34,427 nucleotides of DNA, from contig MGXX01000059.1 of the NCBI GenBank assembly GCA_001801515.1, forward strand, positions 110,286-144,712, written 5' to 3'. Within the stretch, counting starts at the first letter, position 1. Every line of letters begins with the position of its first letter. A program made the translations under genes and the position numbers. A model generated the notes under the pieces. It was not told where the DNA came from, did not search any database, and worked only from the letters and a program-made list of their open reading frames with translations. Positions 17,918 through 24,943 of this stretch are shown one piece after another. The DNA is from Gammaproteobacteria bacterium RIFCSPHIGHO2_12_FULL_38_11 (lineage in GTDB: Bacteria > Pseudomonadota > Gammaproteobacteria > Coxiellales > Coxiellaceae).

Positions 17918-17990
17918 TTGTAACAGAATAAGGGTTGTTTATAACAATTATTGTAACAGAATAAGGGTTGTTTGGAACGAAATTTGTAAC
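17918..17990 (-). promoter_or_regulatory. Three direct repeats with 33-bp period before the AAA/DUF4143 gene
   Basis: Two identical 23-bp copies containing TAACAGAATAAGGGTTGTTT lie at 17918-17940 and 17951-17973. A degenerate third copy begins TTGTAAC at 17984, again 33 bp further. About three helical turns separate successive copies, as expected for a protein binding one DNA face. The nearest copy is 12 bases from the chosen start codon. This probably covers the promoter; the bound protein is unknown. Confidence 0.65.
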
Positions 17991-18010
17991 GGATATAAGT
18001 TTATTGAAAT

Positions 18011-19396
18011 CTACGCGCTAAAACAGCACTTATTATTTTGTTGTAGCAATCGATGTAATTGCTCAGTCAAGTAAAAGGGGATGGATAATAATGCGTAGTG
18101 AATGTGTTCACCATTATGAGATTTTGCATTAACATCCACTAAGCTCGGTAAATCTGAATTAATTCGGACAGCAAGTTTTCTTTTTTTAAGATGCATGAAC
18201 AATTGTAGTGATTTCATGCTGCCAGTTGCACCTGATTTTACTTCAATGGGAATGATGTGATGAGCATGCTGTAATATATAATCAATTTCGGCGTTCGAGC
18301 TTTTTTCTTCTCGATGCCAGTAGAAATTATTGGGTTCAATAAAACTAGGTTCAATACATCGCAATAATTGGCCAACAACTTGTTCTGATAGTGCCCCTTG
18401 ATTTACTAAATTGATGTCACCAATTAATTCCAGTTGATCTAAGCGTAATCCCAAAAATGTAGAAACTAACCCAACATCGATAAATCCAACTTTAAAGCGT
18501 TTATCATCTACTTCAGCTAATAATGGTAAACCATTTGCTGCTGTTGCTTTTATTTTATAACACAGTCGTGCTTTGCATAATAAATTGAGCGCTTGCTTTA
18601 ATGTTGCAATTTTTACATCATTATTTACGCGTGTGAAAACAAATTTCTGTCCTAGTGATTTAGGAATGGCCGTCATGATTTCTTCTAGGTGTTGCGTTGA
18701 AATTTTCCCTGCGTATTTCGCAAAATCATCGCGATAGGTTAATAATAATTCATTGTGTGCACGTGATACTTTTAATAATGAGTTGGTTTCTATCCAGGTT
18801 GATACGGCATAAGGTAAACCACCTACAACTAAGTATTCATAAAATAAAGTCATTAATTTTGTGTGAATGCCAGATGATATTGTTTCCATTAATTGAAAAT
18901 CCTGAAGAAAATTAACCAGTTTTTCCAATCCTTTTGCTAATAAAAATTCTTCAAATGACAATGGTTCAATATGCAAATAGGAGACACGACCCACTGGCAT
19001 GCTGAATTCGTGTTCTGCTAATGTAAAATCTAACAAAGAGCCTGTTACGACAACGGGAAGCGCTGGAAGTAATTCATAAAACCAACGTAATTTGGCGAGT
19101 AATTCTGGGAACGCTTGAATTTCATCTAAAAATAAAATGGATTCATTCAGGTTAATCGTTAAATTCATTTTTAATTCAAGGTCGCGTAAAATTTTCTGTG
19201 GATCATTACTGTTAAAAGATGAGCGAAGCTCGGGATTTTGTTCTAAATTGATTTCAATTAACTGTTTGCCTGTTATTTCAGCAAGCTTACGTACCAGCCA
19301 GGTTTTACCAACTTGTCGTGCACCGCGCACGATCAGTGGCTTACGTCGTGAATCTGTAATCCAGTCTTGGAGGTCTTGTGTCGTATATCGTCTCAT
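18011..19396 (-). CDS. AAA-family ATPase with C-terminal DUF4143 domain
   Basis: A 461-residue AAA_14/DUF4143 protein. The P-loop GARQVGKT is at 25-32, Walker B ILFLDEIQAFP has Asp91 and Glu92, and VVTGSLLDF follows. The C-terminal NAEIDYIL...PIEVKSGATG carries Glu385 and Lys387 of the nuclease-like ExK pattern. It is a close paralogue of the protein at 22573-23955, sharing GARQVGKTWLV and the order and length of all domains, including the final PFYLTEQLHRLL. ATG 19396 has only a weak AAGA before it. It lies downstream of prmA on the same strand but has its own repeat-bearing leader (19419-19476), so it is probably a separate unit. Biological role unknown. Confidence 0.9.
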   Translation of the reverse strand: MRRYTTQDLQDWITDSRRKPLIVRGARQVGKTWLVRKLAEITGKQLIEINLEQNPELRSSFNSNDPQKILRDLELKMNLTINLNESILFLDEIQAFPELLAKLRWFYELLPALPVVVTGSLLDFTLAEHEFSMPVGRVSYLHIEPLSFEEFLLAKGLEKLVNFLQDFQLMETISSGIHTKLMTLFYEYLVVGGLPYAVSTWIETNSLLKVSRAHNELLLTYRDDFAKYAGKISTQHLEEIMTAIPKSLGQKFVFTRVNNDVKIATLKQALNLLCKARLCYKIKATAANGLPLLAEVDDKRFKVGFIDVGLVSTFLGLRLDQLELIGDINLVNQGALSEQVVGQLLRCIEPSFIEPNNFYWHREEKSSNAEIDYILQHAHHIIPIEVKSGATGSMKSLQLFMHLKKRKLAVRINSDLPSLVDVNAKSHNGEHIHYALLSIPFYLTEQLHRLLQQNNKCCFSA

Positions 19397-19418
19397 ATCT
19401 TATTGATTATACGTAAAC

Positions 19419-19476
19419 TGGTAAAAAACACAAGGGTGTTTTTGACTGTTTTGGTAAAAAACACAAGGGTGTTTTT
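19419..19476 (-). promoter_or_regulatory. Two direct repeats with 33-bp period before the AAA/DUF4143 gene
   Basis: Two 25-bp copies containing GGTAAAAAACACAAGGGTG begin at 19419 and 19452, exactly 33 bp apart. They fill most of the gap between the prmA stop (19490) and the ATPase start (19396). On the coding strand the core reads CACCCTTGTGTT, resembling AACCCTTATTCT of the repeats at 17918. Candidate operator. Confidence 0.65.
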
Positions 19477-19489
19477 TATCACTGCAGCC

Positions 19490-20383
19490 TTAATGCATGT
19501 ACTTAAGTTCCATGAGTACCCACCCTTCTTTGCATTGTGTGTCGATACGCGTGAAATGCTTTTGATAGGCAGAAAAAACACGATCGGCATCTATTTCTAA
19601 AACACCGGATAAAATTAATTTCCCATGGGACGATAATAATTCTGTTAATGTGGGTGCTAATTGAATTAAAGGATTTGCCAAAATATTTGCGAGGACAATA
19701 TCGGCTTTTATCCCATTCATTTCACCTGTTTTTTTAACATGTAATTTTTGATTATTAAAATTATTATATTTCGCATTATTTGAAGTTGATTCTAATGCTT
19801 GATTATCATGATCAGTTGCATGCACAATTTCAGCACCCATGGCTAATGCACCTAAGGCTAAAATGCCTGATCCACAGCCATAATCAATCACAGATCCGTG
19901 TGAAATATTATTTGCAATCCATTCTAAACAGAGTTGTGTTGTGGGATGTGTTCCCGTTCCAAAAGCTAAACCAGGTTCAATAAAGACAACTTTTTTATTT
20001 TGATGTGATATTAAAAATTGCTCCTTTTCCCATTGTGGGCAAATCCACAAGCCATTAAATTCCTGTGCGTGAAAATGTTTTTGTGTTTCCGCCACCCAAT
20101 TTTTATCATCTATTTTTTCAATATTAAAATGTGTTTTTTTCAATTCAGAATAATTATTTTTTATTTCAGCAATCATATTTTCAGGCATGCAATTTTCGTC
20201 AAACAAAGCATGTATGGTTGTTTGTTGCCAACAAGGCTGATCTTCGGGTGATAATTGAAATAACGGTTCATTTTTTGCATCCGTCATGGAAACAGCATCA
20301 GCACCCCATTCCATGAAAATATCGGATAATAAATCAATTTTGTCAGGTTCAACAGTGACGGAAATTTGGAAGTGGGTTGGCAT
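19490..20383 (-). CDS. prmA: Ribosomal protein L11 methyltransferase
   Basis: A 297-residue SAM-dependent enzyme that trimethylates ribosomal protein L11 in the cytosol. It has the PrmA N-terminal substrate-recruitment domain (ISVTVEPDKIDLLSDIFMEWGADAVS). After it come FIEPGLAFGTGTHPTTQLCLE, then SAM-binding DYGCGSGILALGALAMGA, and NILANPLIQLAP as the catalytic-type NxxA/P motif. Length is normal. AAGGAAT precedes ATG 20383, and AAGGA overlaps the stop of the ATPase fragment at 20392. In related bacteria prmA usually follows accC; here about 4.5 kb of accessory genes separates them. Confidence 0.96.
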   Translation of the reverse strand: MPTHFQISVTVEPDKIDLLSDIFMEWGADAVSMTDAKNEPLFQLSPEDQPCWQQTTIHALFDENCMPENMIAEIKNNYSELKKTHFNIEKIDDKNWVAETQKHFHAQEFNGLWICPQWEKEQFLISHQNKKVVFIEPGLAFGTGTHPTTQLCLEWIANNISHGSVIDYGCGSGILALGALAMGAEIVHATDHDNQALESTSNNAKYNNFNNQKLHVKKTGEMNGIKADIVLANILANPLIQLAPTLTELLSSHGKLILSGVLEIDADRVFSAYQKHFTRIDTQCKEGWVLMELKYMH

Positions 20384-20391
20384 AAAATTCC

Positions 20392-20871
20392 TTAGGCGTA
20401 TTTTTTCAATGCAAATGATAAAAGCGGATCCAGCACTCTAACTTGATTTAATTCCCATTGCGGTACAGCAGGATCTACTTTTTTTATTTTAAATGCCATA
20501 TCTTTTTCGAGCAGTGTTTTTATGGTTTGATTAATGCTGGATGCAGATGTTTTTGAAACTTGCGTAAAATGCTGACCCGTTGGCTCAATTGTCGGATTAA
20601 TTGCTAACATTTTTAAAATATTTTTTTGTTTTGCGGTTAATTTTTCGAGATCAGCAATTAATCTGTCTTCATGTGTTTCATAACAAATTTTCCAGCAATG
20701 CAAAACATCTTCTAATTCAGGTTGTTTTTCGATTTTCCAAATTTCGTGGCACAATAAATTGACATAATATGGATGTAGTTCTGTTAATGACATAATTTTT
20801 TCAAATACAACAGAAGATAATGCGCCACCCCAGTTTTTTGATGAATTCGCAAGTACTCTGTACGCACAGAG
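20392..20871 (-). pseudogene. C-terminal fragment of a P-loop ATPase related to the one at 28907-30022
   Basis: The frame is open from 20871 to the stop at 20392, and homology to the ATPase at 28907-30022 covers most of it. LTELHPYYVNLLCHEIW matches LTENHPYYLNALCRRLW. The C-terminal winged-helix part and the ending LDPLLSFALKKYA match LDPAMAYFIRKYAA. An ATG at 20793 could start a 133-residue product, but related sequence continues upstream of it (VVFEKIMSLTE). The nucleotide-binding half is absent. A small inverted repeat CTCTGT-acgc-ACAGAG (20856-20871) marks the truncation border. The stop lies 8 bases before the prmA start. Confidence 0.85.
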
Positions 20872-21096
20872 CTAACGCATCTTAATTCAATGCATATTCA
20901 AACGATTAAGCCTCCGCAGCAGGTTTCAACTGTCGAATCTAGGTTAAATAAAGAACCGCTCGTCAAAGTGAAATTATTACAAATTATATTCTTATTGCAT
21001 AATATACATATTTTATATGTTTTTTGCACTTATTTTATAACTTATTATTGAAATAATTATAATTATAATTATAATTTAGATTTATAATATTGAAAT
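20872..21096 (+). promoter_or_regulatory. AbiE operon upstream region with palindrome and AT-rich promoter
   Basis: The strongly AT-rich leader contains a perfect palindrome ACATAT-ttt-ATATGT (21006-21020) and a (ATTATA)-like short tandem repeat (about 21054-21077) with several TATAAT-like boxes. AbiEi antitoxins repress their own promoter by binding inverted repeats, so the palindrome is a fair candidate operator. The exact promoter cannot be fixed by eye. Confidence 0.4.
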
Positions 21097-21954
21097 ATGA
21101 CAAATATTTTGCACATCAATAGTAATTATATGAAGACGCTTGGCCCAACAACTGCTCACTTAGTGGTGACGCTTTATGATCGCAATCGCCCTATTTTCCA
21201 CTTTCAAGAAGCTTCTGATATTTTGGGCGGGCGGGCATCGGCCGCCAATGCCCTATCTCAACTTGTTCGAAACGGAGTAGTAACACGACTAAAGTCTGGA
21301 ACATTTAGTCTAGTTCCATTTGAGCTTGGGTTTGAACGAGAATATTTAGGAAACCCTTATGTTGTTGCACGCGAATTAATATCTAGTGGGCACAATGCAA
21401 AAATTCAATATTATCTCTCGCATGGATCTGCTTTTGATCTCCATCAGATGGTAACACAACCACAATTGGACATTTATGTGTGCTCACCAAGAATGATGCG
21501 TCCACAAAATATTTTGGGTTCTCAATTTCACTTCGTTCGCTGTAAAACAAAAGATCTTTTTGGTATCACTGAAATGTGGGTTGATAAAAATGAAAAGGTT
21601 TTTGTGAGTGATTTGGAACGCACATTGTTAGATGGATTAAAGCAACCTGGTTATTGCGGAGGATTTTCAGAAGTTGCAAAAGGTTTCTCTATAAAACATG
21701 ATGCAATTGATCCACAAAAAATAATTGATTACGCAATGAAGCTTTCTGTGGGTGCAGTCAATCGCAGGCTGGGTTATTTAATGGAGCTATATAATATTGG
21801 CTCGCGAATTCACTGGGAATTTTTGCAACAAACATTAACATCGACCTACCAACTGCTTGATCCAGAATTACCATCTGAAGGGCATCACACCGCAAAATGG
21901 CGATTACGATTAAATATCCCGCAAGAAGAATTGCTTGCGATTGGAGGAACATAA
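21097..21954 (+). CDS. AbiEi-type antitoxin/transcriptional regulator (type IV toxin-antitoxin)
   Basis: A 285-residue AbiEi-family antitoxin. In AbiE systems this protein represses its own operon through an N-terminal winged helix and opposes the AbiEii nucleotidyltransferase. The winged helix covers about residues 28-75 (FHFQEASDILGG, ALSQLVRNGVVTRLKSGTFSLVP). The remainder has the AbiEi body with LISSGHNAKIQYYLSHGSAFDLH and KVFVSDLERTLLDGLKQPGYCGG, the latter strongly typical. ATG 21097 has a poor Shine-Dalgarno; ATG 21130 is an alternative. It ends 3 bases before the toxin gene, and its last codons provide GGAGG for that gene. The antitoxin is intact while its toxin is broken. Confidence 0.88.
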   Translation: MTNILHINSNYMKTLGPTTAHLVVTLYDRNRPIFHFQEASDILGGRASAANALSQLVRNGVVTRLKSGTFSLVPFELGFEREYLGNPYVVARELISSGHNAKIQYYLSHGSAFDLHQMVTQPQLDIYVCSPRMMRPQNILGSQFHFVRCKTKDLFGITEMWVDKNEKVFVSDLERTLLDGLKQPGYCGGFSEVAKGFSIKHDAIDPQKIIDYAMKLSVGAVNRRLGYLMELYNIGSRIHWEFLQQTLTSTYQLLDPELPSEGHHTAKWRLRLNIPQEELLAIGGT

Positions 21955-21957
21955 AAA

Positions 21958-22442
21958 ATGATTTTACAAAGCCAAATTTCTAAATTATCTAATCGACTAT
22001 TTAAAGAAGAAGGTGGTAGACGTATACCGGAAAATGTGCTTGAACGTGATTATTGTATTGCGTGGTTTTTAGTTGGATTATCGCGCACCGCACTTCGAGA
22101 TTGCATTGCATTCAAAGGCGGAACAGCGTTAAAACGTTGTCATTTTTCTGATTATCGTTTTTCAGAAGACCTAGATTTCACATTGCTGCAACCATTGAGT
22201 TTTGAGCAGGTAAAGCAACAACTCGAAGCAGTTTACGATGAAATAAAAAAAGCATCGAATATCACATTGGAAAAATATTGGATGATGTCAAATTCGAATT
22301 TCATAAAAAAGAAGCAAGATTAAAAAAGACTTGGGAAACACGACTGGCAGCACAAATGGCTAACCTATTTGAATTTGATCATGTCTACCGCGCAGTAAAA
22401 AGGTCCCTTAGGCAGGCAAAAATCATACCTGAAAAACTCTGA
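21958..22442 (+). pseudogene. AbiEii-type nucleotidyltransferase toxin, internally deleted and frameshifted
   Basis: The intact first part (21958 to about 22270, about 105 codons) contains ERDYCIAW, FKGGTALKRCHF and the catalytic SEDLDFTL of DUF1814/AbiEii nucleotidyltransferases. The frame then runs off to a stop at 22323. In another frame (22278-22442) the sequence reads LDDVKFEFHKKEARLKKTWETRL and AAQMANLFEFDHVYRAVKRSL, which looks like the authentic AbiEii C-terminus and ends at its own stop. Family members are near 290 residues, whereas here about 105 and 55 codons remain. The central region of roughly 130 residues was therefore removed with a frame change near 22270. The toxin should be inactive. 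Confidence 0.82.
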
Positions 22443-22469
22443 GGTCATGGACCCTGCTGAAGTCAACAA

Positions 22470-22517
22470 AACAGATCTCTGTTTTCTGTAGAAGAAACAG
22501 ATAACAGATATCTGTTA
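22470..22517 (+). promoter_or_regulatory. Two palindromic repeats with 33-bp period before the AAA/DUF4143 gene
   Basis: AACAGATCTCTGTT (22470-22483) and AACAGATATCTGTT (22503-22516) are 33 bp apart; the second is a perfect palindrome and the first deviates at one position. A further CTGT...ACAG pair lies between them. They end 56 bases before ATG 22573. Strong candidate operator sites for a dimeric regulator. Confidence 0.7.
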
Positions 22518-22572
22518 TTTTGACATAAACTTTAATATATTCTATTATATATAAAAATCATAAGGTTATATT

Positions 22573-23955
22573 ATGCATAGAAACGCTCTTTTTTACCTTG
22601 AAAATTGGCTAACAAAACACGCCCGCAAACCACTTGTTTTGCGAGGTGCCAGGCAAGTTGGCAAAACTTGGTTGGTTCGACAATTTGCAAAAACAATGAA
22701 CCTGACACTTATTGAGATAAATTTTGAAAAGCGCCCCGACAGAGCAGATCTTTTTAAGAGTAATAATCCAGAACAAATTTTATTGGAATTAAGCAGCGCA
22801 TTGGATCACTCCATTGATCCTAAACGATGCCTATTATTTTTAGACGAAATACAAGCCGCACCTTCTGTTTTCAGTAAATTGCGATGGTTTGCGGAAGACT
22901 GTGCAAAATTACCTGTTATTGCAGCAGGATCATTATTGGAATTTTTATTGCATGACCATACGTTTAGCATGCCTGTCGGTCGTATTACTTATATGCATTT
23001 AGAGCCATTATCATTTGAAGAATTTTTATTGGCGCACGATAAAAAAACATTGCATGATTACCTGCAAAAATTTAATTTTATCAATACAATTCCGCAGTCA
23101 ATTCATGATGATTTATTGTCGTTATTTAGAGAATATGTTGTGGTGGGTGGATTGCCTGCCGTTGTTTCAAGCTGGATTGCCACAAAATCGTTACAAGATA
23201 TTTCGATAATTCAACAAGACTTGCTTGAAACTTACCGTGATGATTTTTCAAAATATCGAGGAAGAATTGCAGTTGATCGACTTTACGAAACAATGTGTTC
23301 TGTGCCAAAATTGTTAGGAGAAAAATTTGTATATAGTCGCGTTAATCCAGATGCGCAAGCGAACAGTGTAAAACAGAGTTTTGAATTGCTGTGTCGCGCG
23401 CATGTATGTCATCGTGTTTCTGCGTGTTCTGCCAATGGTGTGCCACTGACTTCTGAACTTAAAGAAAAATATTTTAAAGGCATTTTTTTAGACGTAGGAT
23501 TGTGTAGCGCGTCATTAAAATTAAATTTTTCAAATATTGCGTCTCCCAATGATTTAATGCTTATTAATCAAGGTGGAATAGCAGAACAAGTAGTTGGGCA
23601 ATTATTAAGAACAATTGATCCATTTTATATGGAACCCGCATTATTTTATTGGGTACGAGATGAAGCGGGATATAACGCTGAAGTTGACTATGTAATACAG
23701 CATGGTAACAAGGTTGTTCCTGTTGAAGTAAAGGCGGGTAGCACAGGTGGGTTGAAGTCATTACATGTATTGATGGAATTAAAAAATTATCAACTGGCTG
23801 CACGAGTGAATGGAAATTTACCTAGTAAAACTGAGGTTTCTGTAAAAAGTCGCACAGGAAATGAAGTGAGATACACCTTGGTATCCATTCCATTTTATCT
23901 GACCGGGCAGATTGAACGATTGCTGAGTGTTAATGGCTACCTAAATTCGGCATAA
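22573..23955 (+). CDS. AAA-family ATPase with C-terminal DUF4143 domain
   Basis: A 460-residue AAA_14/DUF4143 protein, close paralogue of 18011-19396. The P-loop GARQVGKT is at 25-32, Walker B LLFLDEIQAAP has Asp91 and Glu92, and VIAAGSLLEF follows. The C-terminal NAEVDYVI...PVEVKAGSTG includes Glu385 and Lys387 of the nuclease-like pattern. ATG 22573 has AAGGTT 7 bases upstream. It lies inside the accessory island between a broken AbiE module and a HEPN/MNT pair. A short in-frame open stretch after the stop (23956 to about 24054) has no recognisable content. Cellular role unknown; the setting fits a defence or selfish-gene context, but the family is not established as defence. Confidence 0.9.
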   Translation: MHRNALFYLENWLTKHARKPLVLRGARQVGKTWLVRQFAKTMNLTLIEINFEKRPDRADLFKSNNPEQILLELSSALDHSIDPKRCLLFLDEIQAAPSVFSKLRWFAEDCAKLPVIAAGSLLEFLLHDHTFSMPVGRITYMHLEPLSFEEFLLAHDKKTLHDYLQKFNFINTIPQSIHDDLLSLFREYVVVGGLPAVVSSWIATKSLQDISIIQQDLLETYRDDFSKYRGRIAVDRLYETMCSVPKLLGEKFVYSRVNPDAQANSVKQSFELLCRAHVCHRVSACSANGVPLTSELKEKYFKGIFLDVGLCSASLKLNFSNIASPNDLMLINQGGIAEQVVGQLLRTIDPFYMEPALFYWVRDEAGYNAEVDYVIQHGNKVVPVEVKAGSTGGLKSLHVLMELKNYQLAARVNGNLPSKTEVSVKSRTGNEVRYTLVSIPFYLTGQIERLLSVNGYLNSA

Positions 23956-24115
23956 TGTCAAAGCAAGCTGCTTTCTGAAAAGGTTGCACATGTGCGCAAA
24001 AAAATTGAAGAGAAAATTGAGCAGGAAAATAGCCGGCAAAAAAACAAGCTTTCGTAGAAATACCGTGTATTCGTATTCGTCTAAATTTCAGGGTGATATC
24101 GATATCATTGTAAAT

Positions 24116-24430
24116 TCAACCGCGAGTTTCGTCGCGTTCATAAAATACTTTCCCGACCCGCTCAATATGCGCAATTAAATTGGGGTTTTCAATTTTCGAC
24201 AGTAGAGATAAATCGAAGGTATAAGGCGTGAGTAAATCATCGAGATCAAAATAGATTTTTGTCCACTCTGAATCGGAAATTTTTCCAATAAATGTTAAAT
24301 CAATGTCTGAACCATTTTTATAATTTCCTTTTGCGCGTGAACCATAAATAATAACTTTTTCAATGCTGGCGTATTTTTTAAATACGGCATTGACTTTATT
24401 TATCGTGTCGTCGGGCAATCCAAACTTCAT
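24116..24430 (-). CDS. MNT-type nucleotidyltransferase (antitoxin of a HEPN/MNT pair)
   Basis: A 104-residue minimal nucleotidyltransferase. The signature GSRAKGNYKNGSDIDL gives GS-x10-DxD with Gly30, Ser31, Asp42 and Asp44. A third acidic residue, Asp73 in YTFDLSLL, completes the catalytic set. In HepT/MntA systems this enzyme neutralises the HEPN ribonuclease partner by adding AMP units to a tyrosine. The start codon overlaps the stop of the HEPN gene (ATGA at 24427-24430), so the two are translationally coupled. All visible catalytic residues are present, so the enzyme is likely active. Confidence 0.9.
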   Translation of the reverse strand: MKFGLPDDTINKVNAVFKKYASIEKVIIYGSRAKGNYKNGSDIDLTFIGKISDSEWTKIYFDLDDLLTPYTFDLSLLSKIENPNLIAHIERVGKVFYERDETRG

Positions 24431-24837
24431 GTTTTTTTATTTTCCAGTTTTTGGTGTAGCGCAATAAATTCAGGATAATATGCATCGATGATTTTTTTCG
24501 CAACTATGGTCGCCATTTCTTTGTTATAAGTGTATGAAGTTGAAATCCGGCTTTTAATCATTTCCATCCATGTTTTTCCGTTTTCAATTAAGCCTCTTTT
24601 GAAAGCCAAACGAATAGCATCGCGACTGCCAGCAATTTCTACGTCGCCTTGATTTTCATAGAAATCTTTAATGCAGTTCCATGCCAGTTCATAATTATAT
24701 TCGAAGGATTGAATTAATCCTTGTTCTTCTAATTTTGATAATTTTCTTTTATGTGCAATTGTGATTGCATCGGTTAATTCAGATAAGGCTAATGTAAAGT
24801 TAGCAAGGCGTTGGTGCCAGCGAATGTCGTTTTTCAT
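24427..24837 (-). CDS. HEPN-domain protein, HI0074-like partner of the nucleotidyltransferase (HepT-type toxin)
   Basis: A 136-residue all-helical protein of the HI0074/nucleotidyltransferase substrate-binding family (TIGR01987-like): LANFTLALSELTDAI, FEYNYELAWNCIKDFYENQG, AGSRDAIRLAFKRGLI, and WMEMIKSRISTSYTYNKEMA. ATG 24837 is chosen because AGAGG lies 5 bases upstream; a longer frame to 24903 lacks such support. HEPN toxins of this pair type carry R-x4-H-x-Y. Here the motif reads R97-ISTS-Y102-T-Y104, with Tyr in place of the catalytic His but the modifiable Tyr retained. Predicted loss or change of ribonuclease activity is inference. The MNT gene overlaps its end. Confidence 0.88.
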   Translation of the reverse strand: MKNDIRWHQRLANFTLALSELTDAITIAHKRKLSKLEEQGLIQSFEYNYELAWNCIKDFYENQGDVEIAGSRDAIRLAFKRGLIENGKTWMEMIKSRISTSYTYNKEMATIVAKKIIDAYYPEFIALHQKLENKKT

Positions 24838-24943
24838 GAATGCCTCTAAAAAATCATTTTTAAAATAGCTTTGACACTTTGCTTTTACAAAATAATGACG
24901 CACTTATTACGCTCGCAAGCTCGCTTCATGCGTGCTTCCGATT

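Noticed and set aside
17918..17990. Short spaced repeats as a possible CRISPR array
   Set aside because: Only two or three copies, spacers of about 10 bases, no cas genes, and similar but different repeat sets sit before each ATPase gene.
21054..21077. ATTATA tandem run as a replication origin-like AT-rich unwinding element
   Set aside because: No DnaA boxes or iterons nearby; it fits better as the AT-rich promoter of the AbiE operon.
23956..24178. Short ORFs after the AAA/DUF4143 gene at 22573
   Set aside because: The in-frame stretch after the stop (KKIEEKIEQENSRQKNK-like) and the 64-residue ORF from 23984 have no start signals or recognisable domain, and the paralogue at 18011 also ends at the equivalent SA-stop.
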